Under the pieces are notes generated by a model that ran no database searches, had not been told where the DNA came from, and was given only the letters and a program-made list of their open reading frames with translations. Positions 57,249-64,000 of a stretch of 64,000 nt of DNA are shown piece by piece (the stretch's first letter is position 1; every line of letters starts with the position of its first letter). The translations under genes were made by a program, and so were the position numbers. The stretch lies in assembly GCF_014202225.1 (NCBI RefSeq), contig NZ_JACHGE010000002.1, forward strand, positions 248,001-312,000, in the 5' to 3' direction. Origin of the DNA: Algibacter amylolyticus. GTDB lineage: Bacteria > Bacteroidota > Bacteroidia > Flavobacteriales > Flavobacteriaceae.

Positions 57249-59090
57249 TTAAAATGGCCATATAATTGGCACTAGTATTAAAGTGATTATGAAAAAAATG
57301 AATAGCAATGGTGCTCCCACTTTTAAATAGTTCATGAATTTGTATCCGCCTGCCGTCATTACCATAGCATTAGTGGTTGTTCCTATAGGCGTTAAAAAGG
57401 CTGTTGATGCGCTTATAGCTACAACAATCATAAAGGGTTCTGGTGATAGGTTTAATGAGCTTGCTGCTAGTATGGCTATTGGTGCCATTAATACTGCAGT
57501 TGCAGAGTTGTTTATAACCTGACTAAACGTTGTAGTTAGTAAAAACACACCGCCTAATAAAAGTATAGGGTGTATAGCGCCTAAATACTCTACAAGTCCG
57601 CTTGCTATTAATTGAGCTGTTCCTGTTTTTTGAAGCGCAATACCCATAGGTATCATAGCTGCAATCATAACTACACTAGTCCAACTAATGCCTTTATAGG
57701 CTTTAGAAATAGGTACACAACCCGTTAGCAATACTATACCAGCAGATAGTAGTGCTGCTATAGATCCTGGTACGATTTTAAAAACCATGAATATTATCAT
57801 GAGAATTAAAGCACCTAAGGCAATAAATGATTTGTAGTTAAGGTTTTCTACGTTTTTAGCCATGCCTTCTGGACTTCCAATAATGACTAAGTTTTCATGT
57901 TGTTTTTTTAAGTCTTCAATATGTTCCCAAGTACCTCTAATTAAAAAGGCATCGCCAGATTTTACCGTAATCTCTTTGTCTAAAATGGGTTGTCTATTTC
58001 TAGAAATAGCTAATAATTGCAGATTAAAACGATTAAAATAAGTGCTTAAATTATATTTTCGACCCACTAACATAGAGTTCGGGTTTACAATAACTTCGGT
58101 CATACCAACCTCCTGATTAATTAAGTTGTTTTTAAGCTCGTCTGTAATCGGCTCAAGAGGTAAAAGTCCTAATCTAAACGTAATCATTAATCGGTTTATA
58201 TCTTCGGTTTCTCCTTTTACAGTTATAATATCATGATACAGAAATTCTGTATTAGTATCTGGAAATTCTATAAACTGTGGTACTTTTTTTAATACACTAG
58301 GGTGTCTTCTTTTTATTCTAATAATAGAAATGTTAAAGTTTTTTTCAAGATCCCAAGTATCTATTTTAGTGTTTAGTAAAGGTGATATTGACCTTACACG
58401 TAATCTGTAGTATCCATTATGTACTTTATAAGCTTCAATCCAATTATGAAGTGTAGACTCGATATTTACAGGTTTATTATTGGTTTTGTTTTCCGGTAAT
58501 AGTTTAAAGCCTATATATCTAAAATAGAGTAAGGCTACAATAAGTAATGGTAAACCTATAAGAGCGAATTCAAAAAATGAAAACCCATCAAAACCAGCTT
58601 CAACTAAAGCATTACTAGCTATAATATTTGGAGGTGTTCCTGTTAAAGTTAGTAAACCACCTGTATTAGATCCAAAGGCTACAGGCATTAGCATTTTAGA
58701 AGGTAAAGTACCGATGCTCCAAGCAGATGATATGGTAAGTGGCATTAAGGTAGCAACTGTACCCGTATTACTAACAAAACCAGATAAAACACCTGCGCCA
58801 AGTGTAATGATTACTAATAGCTTTGGTACACTTTTTCCTGCCCATTCTACAAACTTTTTACCTGCTAAAGCCGTCCAGCCTGTTTGTGCAATACCTTCTC
58901 CTATTATAAACAAGGCAGCAATCATGATAACAGTAGGATTACTAAAACCACTTAAGGTTTCTTTAGTATCTAATATTCCTGTTAAGAATAAACTTAACAT
59001 AGAAATTAATGCAACAATATCTGGTGTAAACTTTCCCCAAACAAAGAGACCAATAGTAATAATTAAAATGGTTAGCATTAAATAGATCAT
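57249..59090 (-). CDS. SLC13-family permease with two RCK_C (TrkA_C) domains
   Basis: A 613-residue transporter. Two membrane halves (about 1-190 and 415-613) carry the DASS signatures FVSNTGTVATLMPLTISSAW, NTGGLLTLTGTPPNIIASNA and INNSATAVLMAPIAILAASS. Between them lie two RCK_C domains of about 85 residues each (LLNTKIDTWDLEKNFNISII and NSMLVGRKYNLSTYFNRFNL mark their starts) that may bind a regulatory nucleotide. Bacterial members import dicarboxylates or sulfate-like anions with sodium. It lies upstream of pckA, which suggests a C4-acid substrate, but sulfate cannot be excluded. Confidence 0.88.
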   Translation of the reverse strand: MIYLMLTILIITIGLFVWGKFTPDIVALISMLSLFLTGILDTKETLSGFSNPTVIMIAALFIIGEGIAQTGWTALAGKKFVEWAGKSVPKLLVIITLGAGVLSGFVSNTGTVATLMPLTISSAWSIGTLPSKMLMPVAFGSNTGGLLTLTGTPPNIIASNALVEAGFDGFSFFEFALIGLPLLIVALLYFRYIGFKLLPENKTNNKPVNIESTLHNWIEAYKVHNGYYRLRVRSISPLLNTKIDTWDLEKNFNISIIRIKRRHPSVLKKVPQFIEFPDTNTEFLYHDIITVKGETEDINRLMITFRLGLLPLEPITDELKNNLINQEVGMTEVIVNPNSMLVGRKYNLSTYFNRFNLQLLAISRNRQPILDKEITVKSGDAFLIRGTWEHIEDLKKQHENLVIIGSPEGMAKNVENLNYKSFIALGALILMIIFMVFKIVPGSIAALLSAGIVLLTGCVPISKAYKGISWTSVVMIAAMIPMGIALQKTGTAQLIASGLVEYLGAIHPILLLGGVFLLTTTFSQVINNSATAVLMAPIAILAASSLNLSPEPFMIVVAISASTAFLTPIGTTTNAMVMTAGGYKFMNYLKVGAPLLFIFFIITLILVPIIWPF

Positions 59091-59450
59091 ATCTTGTAAT
59101 TCTTTATTAGCTTTGACTGCTATAGGGTTCGTAATAATTATAGAGTAAAATTACTGTGATTATCCTGTAAGAATTATGACGAATGTCATGCTTTAGGTAA
59201 AGGCGTTATTTTTAAGTATTTGGTATATTTATAATCAAATGATTAAAGAAAATGTTAACGAATACGTTTTCGTTATGCAGAGTTTTGCGATATTCTATGT
59301 TTTAGATGAATTAAATGATTTATAGAATCCGTAAATGGGATTAAAAAAAATTAATTGATACATTAAAGATTCATATTAATAATTCGATATTTAGAAGAAT
59401 GATTATATGGATACTATAGGTGAAAATTAAAAAACAATAAATATATACAC
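59091..59450. other. Intergenic region between the divergent SLC13 and bshB1 genes
   Basis: This stretch of 360 AT-rich bases holds the two divergent leaders. The inverted repeat AACGAA...TTCGTT lies at 59257-59274. A 28-codon open frame, MIKENVNEYVFVMQSFAIFY..., at 59239-59325 is too short to claim as a gene. No riboswitch or RNA gene was recognised. Confidence 0.5.
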
Positions 59451-60167
59451 ATGAAATTAGATGTTTTAGCCTTTGGAGCTCATCCTGATGATGTAGAACT
59501 AGGTTGTGGAGCTACATTAGCAAAAGAAGTTAGTAAAGGTAAAAAAGTAGGCATTATAGATTTAACTAGAGGCGAGTTAGGTACGCGAGGTACTGCAGAA
59601 ACTAGAGATGATGAAGCTTTTCATGCTGCAAAAATATTAGGCGTTAGCATGCGTACTAACTTAGAATTTGCGGATGGTTTTTTTGTTAATGATAAACAAC
59701 ACCAATTGGCTATTATTAAAATGATAAGAAAATATAGACCAGAACTTATATTATGTAATGCTGTTGATGATAGGCATATAGACCATGGTAAAGGCAGTAA
59801 ATTAGTAAGTGATGCTTGTTTTTTAAGTGGTTTAATTAAAATTGAAACTAAAGATGATGGCGTAATACAAAAACCATGGCGACCAAAGCAAGTATATCAT
59901 TATATACAATGGAAACATATAGAACCTGATGTAGCTGTTGATGTTACAGGGTATATAGATAAAAAAATGGATGCTGTACTGGCATATAAAACTCAGTTTT
60001 TTGATGCGAATAGTAAAGAACCACAAACACCTATATCGAGTAAGAACTTTACAGATAGCATAATTTATAGGTCTAGAGATTTAGGGCGATTAATAGGAGT
60101 AGAGCATGCCGAAGGATTTACGGTAGAGCGTTATGCAGCCGTTGATAGTTTGTTCGATTTAAAGTAG
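59451..60167 (+). CDS. bshB1: Bacillithiol biosynthesis deacetylase BshB1
   Basis: A 238-residue LmbE-type zinc hydrolase. The metal motif AFGAHPDDVELGCGATLAKE (7-26) and the DDRHIDHGKGSKLVSDA segment near 105-120 supply the Zn ligands. GELGTRGTAETRDDEA near 40 and VEHAEGFTVER near the end are typical of BshB1. It removes the acetyl group from GlcNAc-malate in bacillithiol synthesis, the low-molecular-weight thiol of many Firmicutes and Bacteroidota. The gene is separate from bshA/bshC, which are not in the window. The tRNA-His gene follows. Confidence 0.95.
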   Translation: MKLDVLAFGAHPDDVELGCGATLAKEVSKGKKVGIIDLTRGELGTRGTAETRDDEAFHAAKILGVSMRTNLEFADGFFVNDKQHQLAIIKMIRKYRPELILCNAVDDRHIDHGKGSKLVSDACFLSGLIKIETKDDGVIQKPWRPKQVYHYIQWKHIEPDVAVDVTGYIDKKMDAVLAYKTQFFDANSKEPQTPISSKNFTDSIIYRSRDLGRLIGVEHAEGFTVERYAAVDSLFDLK

Positions 60168-60222
60168 TTAGAATTCTAGAGCAAATTATTTTCATTTTTA
60201 ACTAAAAATTTTAAAAAAAGTC

Positions 60223-60254
60223 TTTGTTATAAAGAATGAAATCAATTACATTTG
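60223..60254 (+). promoter_or_regulatory. Promoter of tRNA-His, Bacteroidota type
   Basis: TTTG at 60223-60226, a 20-base spacer, and TACATTTG at 60247-60254 match the consensus well. Transcription would start near 60261, leaving a leader of about 93 bases before the mature tRNA, unusually long for a single tRNA gene. Confidence 0.75.
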
Positions 60255-60353
60255 CACACGCATTACAGAAATGTACTTGCAAGGAGGGTTTTAACTCGAT
60301 AGTTAGGGCAATCCTTTTTGAAAAACTTTTTTAAAGTTTGATAAAAAACACAT

Positions 60354-60428
60354 GGTGGTTGTAGCTCAGTTGGTTAGAGCATTGGTTTGTGGTACCAAGG
60401 GTCGCCGGTTCGAATCCGGTCTTCCACC
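60354..60428 (+). tRNA. tRNA-His (anticodon GTG)
   Basis: A full cloverleaf: D arm GCTC/GAGC with loop AGTTGGTTA, anticodon stem TTGGT/ACCAA around TTGTGGT (anticodon GTG), T arm GCCGG-TTCGAAT-CCGGT. The extra G-1 (60354) opposite C73 (60428) is the histidine-tRNA mark. In the acceptor stem (GTGGTTG with CTTCCAC) two adjacent positions are U-U. CCA is not fully encoded. A strong terminator follows. Confidence 0.96.
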
Positions 60429-60436
60429 CAAAAAGT

Positions 60437-60469
60437 AAAAGCCTTTCAAGAAATTGAAAGGCTTTTTTT
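60437..60469 (+). terminator. Terminator of tRNA-His
   Basis: AAAAGCCTTTCAA pairs with TTGAAAGGCTTTT around GAAA, followed by a T run. It lies 8 bases after the tRNA. Confidence 0.92.
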
Positions 60470-60487
60470 GTGGAATTAATTTAACTA

Positions 60488-61501
60488 TTAGTCAAGCTTA
60501 ATGCGTTCTTCCCTATTAGCTAGCTCCCAAGCCGTATGGAAAATAAGTTTAGCACGGGTTTCTAAAAACTCATAGTTTATTTTATCTGGTGTGTCCGATG
60601 GTTTGTGGTAATCGGCGTGTGTACCATTAAAGTAAAAAATTACTGGAATGTTGTTTTTTGCAAAGTTGTAATGGTCCGATCGGTAATAGAATCGATTAGG
60701 ATCATTATCATCATTATATGTATAATCGAATTCTAAATTGAAATATTTCTTATTAACGTCTTCAGATATAGTATGTAACTCCTTACTTAATTTATCAGCA
60801 CCAATAAGGTATAAGTAGTTTTCTCCTCTAGCTTCATGCTTTGGGTCCACACGACCTATCATGTCTATATTTAAATTCGCTACTGTGTTTTTTAAAGGGA
60901 AAATAGGGTCTTCATCAGAGTAGTAACGCGATCCGTAAAGTCCAATTTCTTCGCCTGTAACATGTAAAAATACAACGGTACGTTTTGGGCCATTACCTTC
61001 TTTTTCGGCGGCTTTAAAAGCTTCAGCAATTTCTAAAATGGCTACGGTTCCAGATCCATCATCATCTGCGCCATTATTAATATCGCCATTTCCAGATATA
61101 CCAATATGATCTAAATGTGCCGAAATAATAATAACTTCATCTGGCTTTTCGCTTCCTTTTATATAAGCAATCACATTTTCAGAATCTTTAACGTTATTGC
61201 CAAAATAACTTCCCGGAATTTCTTGAAAATAATCGTCCTCTGCAATTGGGGAAAGAATGTTATTAGATTGGTAATTACTTTTTATAAACTCAATGGCTTT
61301 TTTCTGTCCTGGTTCTCCTGTTTTTCTACCTTCAAAATCATCAGAAGCATAGGTGTAAAGCATCGTTTTAAGCTCGCTAGCAGTTATTGTGTTCGCGTAG
61401 GTTTCAGGCGTAGTTTCTTTTTCTGTTTTGTTTTTATTTTGCGATGAGCTACAAGAGGCTATTTGTAGGCTAGCACAAATTAAAAGGGCTAATGTTTTCA
61501 T
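60488..61501 (-). CDS. M28-family zinc peptidase, lipoprotein (downstream copy)
   Basis: A 337-residue lipoprotein (signal ends IASC at residue 17). The M28 metal motifs are SAHLDHIG near 127, NNGADDDGSGTVAILEIAEA near 142, HVTGEEIGLYGS near 180, NIDMIGR near 213 and NGTHADYHKPSDTPDKINYE near 300, so both zinc ions and the catalytic Glu can be placed. It probably acts as an aminopeptidase in the periplasm or on the surface. It is a tandem duplicate of the next gene; together they suggest nutrient peptide degradation. Confidence 0.92.
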   Translation of the reverse strand: MKTLALLICASLQIASCSSSQNKNKTEKETTPETYANTITASELKTMLYTYASDDFEGRKTGEPGQKKAIEFIKSNYQSNNILSPIAEDDYFQEIPGSYFGNNVKDSENVIAYIKGSEKPDEVIIISAHLDHIGISGNGDINNGADDDGSGTVAILEIAEAFKAAEKEGNGPKRTVVFLHVTGEEIGLYGSRYYSDEDPIFPLKNTVANLNIDMIGRVDPKHEARGENYLYLIGADKLSKELHTISEDVNKKYFNLEFDYTYNDDNDPNRFYYRSDHYNFAKNNIPVIFYFNGTHADYHKPSDTPDKINYEFLETRAKLIFHTAWELANREERIKLD

Positions 61502-61564
61502 GTTAAATCATTTTTTATATTACGATATTACAAAATTGTATTTATAGACATGCAGGTTTTCAGT

Positions 61565-62617
61565 CTATTTTAACAATTCATTTTCGGCATCAATAGCAAG
61601 TCTGTGGTCTTGATTAGCGATTTGCCATGCGGTAGCAAATATAAGTTTGGTTCGTTTTTCTAGTAACTGATAATTAATTTTATCTGGTGTATCTGTTTCT
61701 TTATGGTAGTCGGCATGTTCGCCATTAAAATAAAAAATAACAGGTATGTCGTGTAATGCAAAATTATAATGATCGGATCTGGAGTAGTAATTATTGGTAT
61801 CGTTTAATGCATTATACCTATAATCTAAGTCTATATTAAAAAAGGTGTTATTTGTTTCCTCAGAAATAAAATGAAGTTCCTGACTCAACCTATCGTCACC
61901 TATTAAGTATATATAGTCTTTATTGTTTTTATGTAAGTCGTCAACACGACCAATCATATCTATATTTAAGTTGGCTATTGTATTTTCAAGAGGGAAAACA
62001 GGGTGGTTGGTATAATATTCAGAGCCTCTTTTTCCTATTTCTTCTGCTGTTAAGTGCAGAAATAAAATACTGCGTTTAGGGCCGTAACCATCTAACTTTG
62101 CCAAGTTAAAGGCTTGCGCCATTTCTAGGAGAGCCACAGTTCCAGAGCCATCATCATCGGCACCAGAATTTATTTTACCATTTTCATTAACACCTAAATG
62201 GTCTAAATGAGCAGAAATAATAATAATATCTTCAGGGTTTTCTGTGCCTTCAATATAGGCAAGCACGTTTTCGGAACTTTTATATTGGTTTGAAAAGAAG
62301 CTTTCTGGGATGGTTTGGTAGTAATTAGTGCTTCCTAAAGGCGATTTTATTTGCTCGTCTATGTAGTATGATTTTAAATAATTGGCTGCTAGTTTTTGTC
62401 CGGGTTCGCCAACTTTTCTGCCCTCAAAATCATCGGAAGTAAATTTATATAAATGCGTTTTAAGCTCGTTTTGAGTAATGCTATTGGCGTATTGCATTAC
62501 TATAGTGCTGTCCGATAAAACAATAGCGTCCTTAAGGTTTTGTAATTTCACAATGTATTTGGGCGTAGAGCACGTGCCAACCATTGTAAATAAAGAGAGT
62601 ATTCCAATAAATTTCAT
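61565..62617 (-). CDS. M28-family zinc peptidase, lipoprotein (upstream copy)
   Basis: A 350-residue lipoprotein (signal ends VGTC near residue 16). It has the same M28 motifs in the same order as the gene downstream: SAHLDHLG, NSGADDDGSGTVALLEMAQA, HLTAEEIGKRGSEYYT, NIDMIGRVDD and NGEHADYHKETDTPDKINYQ. Long stretches are identical or conservatively changed, so the pair arose by tandem duplication, with marked divergence in the N-terminal ~40 residues. A 63-base spacer separates the two genes, which are likely cotranscribed. Different peptide preference is plausible. Confidence 0.92.
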   Translation of the reverse strand: MKFIGILSLFTMVGTCSTPKYIVKLQNLKDAIVLSDSTIVMQYANSITQNELKTHLYKFTSDDFEGRKVGEPGQKLAANYLKSYYIDEQIKSPLGSTNYYQTIPESFFSNQYKSSENVLAYIEGTENPEDIIIISAHLDHLGVNENGKINSGADDDGSGTVALLEMAQAFNLAKLDGYGPKRSILFLHLTAEEIGKRGSEYYTNHPVFPLENTIANLNIDMIGRVDDLHKNNKDYIYLIGDDRLSQELHFISEETNNTFFNIDLDYRYNALNDTNNYYSRSDHYNFALHDIPVIFYFNGEHADYHKETDTPDKINYQLLEKRTKLIFATAWQIANQDHRLAIDAENELLK

Positions 62618-62748
62618 GTATAATAAGTCATTATTAATTACATGTAACTACACAATCAAATTATTTCGTTAGGGGCGGGGAATTAATAGCTTGTTAGTTT
62701 CATAAAAACTAACGCAAATATATATATATTTTGGGATGAAATTACTTA

Positions 62749-63111
62749 CTACTCAAACGAAATGTCTTCTAATTCAGATTCATCTATTTCAATATCCAAA
62801 TCCTCTAATTCTTCTAAAGATTCTTCTTCAAGTTTAACTTCCTTAGCTTCAATGGCTTCGGTGTCCGCAATTTCAGTAGTTGTAAAAACGGCTTTGTACG
62901 TTGTAAGTGCCAGAGCAACAATAGTTAATAGAAATGTAAATTTAATTATTTTTTTTACTTGACCTTCTTTTTTAGATAAGTAAAAGGCAATTATTCCAAA
63001 TATTAAAGCTGCTATTGCAGGAAATATAGCTAGGTTAGAAATAGGTAAAACAGAAAAAATAACTGCGAATATCGACGCTATTAATGCTAAAATTGTAAAT
63101 GCTTTTTTCAT
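62749..63111 (-). CDS. Small membrane protein with acidic tail
   Basis: A 120-residue protein with three hydrophobic segments (AFTILALIASIFAVIFSVLP, LAIFPAIAALIFGIIAFYLS and IIKFTFLLTIVALALTTYK) and a very acidic C-terminal tail (EAKEVKLEEESLEELEDLDI, then EIDESELEDISFE). The layout is seen in Bacteroidota hypothetical proteins; no function is known. The tail should be outside the membrane and might bind cations or a basic partner. The gene is 10 bases after the DUF3108 gene on the same strand. Confidence 0.7.
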   Translation of the reverse strand: MKKAFTILALIASIFAVIFSVLPISNLAIFPAIAALIFGIIAFYLSKKEGQVKKIIKFTFLLTIVALALTTYKAVFTTTEIADTEAIEAKEVKLEEESLEELEDLDIEIDESELEDISFE

Positions 63112-63121
63112 TTTTATATGT

Positions 63122-63877
63122 TTAGTTTTTTAAGCCAGAAGCAGATTTAAGTTTTAACTCGCCTGTGCCAACAGGAATTTTAAATTGCACATAAACAGGA
63201 ATCTTGTTTTCATCGGCAGATAGCCATATGGTTCCATTTACCTTAGAGTTTGTAGCAGAACCCATAGAAAGCTTGTAGCAAGCCTTTTTACCTAAAGCGG
63301 TAGATATGGTTTCTTTTCCTAAATAAGTCACTTTGGCCTTTACCTCTTCACGATCAAATAAAATAGTAAATATTTTACTCGTTCCAGAACTTAGGTTTGT
63401 TAAATCGAATGTTCTTATGGTATATAATGTCGAGATAATATCTTTTGTGTCTGCACCAATAGAAACTGTTTTTTTCTGTACCCAATTGTTTTTCTTGGTT
63501 TGTACCGTTTTAACTGTATTGGTTTTATGGCTAAAGGTGTATTTCATGTTTTTAAAATAGCTACCTTCATTAATTTCGCGGTTATGTAAGTATGGTGTTA
63601 GGGTTTTTGGGCTTACATAAGTTTCGTATAAATCTCTAATTTTAAAGAAACTGTCCCATTTACTATAAGTAAAAGCTCTACATTTTAAACGTAAAAGTGT
63701 GGCTTTCGATGTTTTAACGGTGCTGGTTTCCATGGTGACTTCGGCCAAATCGGTTAAAACTCCAGACATGTTGTAAGATGCTGTGTAGGCTAGTTTTTCA
63801 TTGCTTCCAATAGCGCTATTCTGTGCATTTATTGTTATCGAAACAAAAAATAATACCAATAAAGAGATACGAATCAT
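63122..63877 (-). CDS. DUF3108 periplasmic protein
   Basis: A 251-residue protein. The Sec signal MIRISLLVLFFVSITINAQ precedes a beta-rich domain with LAYTASYNMSGVLTDLAEVT, KWDSFFKIRDLYETYVSPKT and LSSGTSKIFTILFDREEVKA, then LGKKACYKLSMGSATNSKVN and GTIWLSADENKIPVYVQFKI near the end. This is DUF3108, a family with a lipocalin-like or YceI-like barrel whose function is not known. It probably forms an operon with the small acidic-tail membrane protein downstream. Bases 63878-64000 hold its leader only. Confidence 0.85.
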   Translation of the reverse strand: MIRISLLVLFFVSITINAQNSAIGSNEKLAYTASYNMSGVLTDLAEVTMETSTVKTSKATLLRLKCRAFTYSKWDSFFKIRDLYETYVSPKTLTPYLHNREINEGSYFKNMKYTFSHKTNTVKTVQTKKNNWVQKKTVSIGADTKDIISTLYTIRTFDLTNLSSGTSKIFTILFDREEVKAKVTYLGKETISTALGKKACYKLSMGSATNSKVNGTIWLSADENKIPVYVQFKIPVGTGELKLKSASGLKN

Positions 63878-64000
63878 AAAATATAGTTTTGGTTATAACG
63901 AGCTATTTATCATTTATTGTGCCGAAAATACAATGCTAATAATTATTATGCTAATTTATTATTTTTTTATGGTTACCGTTTACTGATTTTTGTCATAGTT

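Noticed and set aside
59239-59325. 28-codon frame in the SLC13-bshB1 gap
   Set aside because: It is too short and without membrane, export or compositional features; chance frames of this size are common in AT-rich DNA.

Overview
The window is a low-G+C chromosomal segment of a marine-type member of the Bacteroidota, almost certainly family Flavobacteriaceae. The signs are a type IX secretion (T9SS) C-terminal sorting domain, a SusC/BtuB-style TonB receptor, DUF4252 genes beside an ECF sigma factor, a fused CcsBA cytochrome-assembly protein, a bacillithiol deacetylase (BshB1), lipoproteins with acidic residues after the lipobox cysteine, near absence of Shine-Dalgarno sequences, and repeated -7 boxes of the form TAnnTTTG. 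The genus cannot be fixed from the sequence alone. No prophage, complete insertion sequence, CRISPR array or rRNA operon is visible. Most of the window is ordinary core genome.

Layout. 1-8.9 kb: end of a cardiolipin synthase gene, rpmH, carB, a thioesterase, rmuC and a methyltransferase. 8.95-9.3 kb: remains of a SCO1/SenC gene. 9.4-17.0 kb: a vitamin B12 uptake locus. btuD-, btuC- and btuF-like genes run leftward. A cobalamin riboswitch drives, rightward, a TonB receptor, a BtuG-like beta-propeller lipoprotein and, after a weak terminator, a T9SS-sorted surface protein. 17.4-22.3 kb: a PP-loop ATPase, an S41 protease lipoprotein and an ECF sigma/DUF4252 operon. 22.3-33 kb: purB with a tiny membrane protein, a haem-binding protein, a glycosyltransferase, a J-domain/KTSC protein, a transglutaminase, a sirtuin, TrmH, a VOC protein and a DEAD-box helicase. 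33.4-42.6 kb: a dioxygenase, DoxX, a Crp-type regulator, an orphan lipoprotein, CorA, MscS, and a leftward housekeeping cluster (DUF2520, KdsC-like, UbiA, Maf). 42.8-50.9 kb: truncated haemoglobin, CcsBA, DUF3307/SatD, MscL and DUF2167. 51-54.8 kb: two stand-alone receivers followed by a YfiR-domain histidine kinase, then RlmF. 54.8-60.4 kb: DUF2490, pckA with an SLC13 permease, bshB1 and tRNA-His. 60.5-63.9 kb: tandem M28 peptidase lipoproteins and two envelope genes.

How genes work together. In the B12 locus the surface lipoprotein and the T9SS protein would capture corrinoid, the TonB receptor would move it across the outer membrane, and BtuF/BtuC/BtuD would carry it across the inner membrane. 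Only the outer-membrane arm has a visible riboswitch. The receivers and the YfiR-domain kinase form a likely phosphorelay.

The most notable unexplained structure is a dispersed intergenic repeat. It is present at seven operon borders with conserved ends and interchangeable central modules, and no transposase is nearby.
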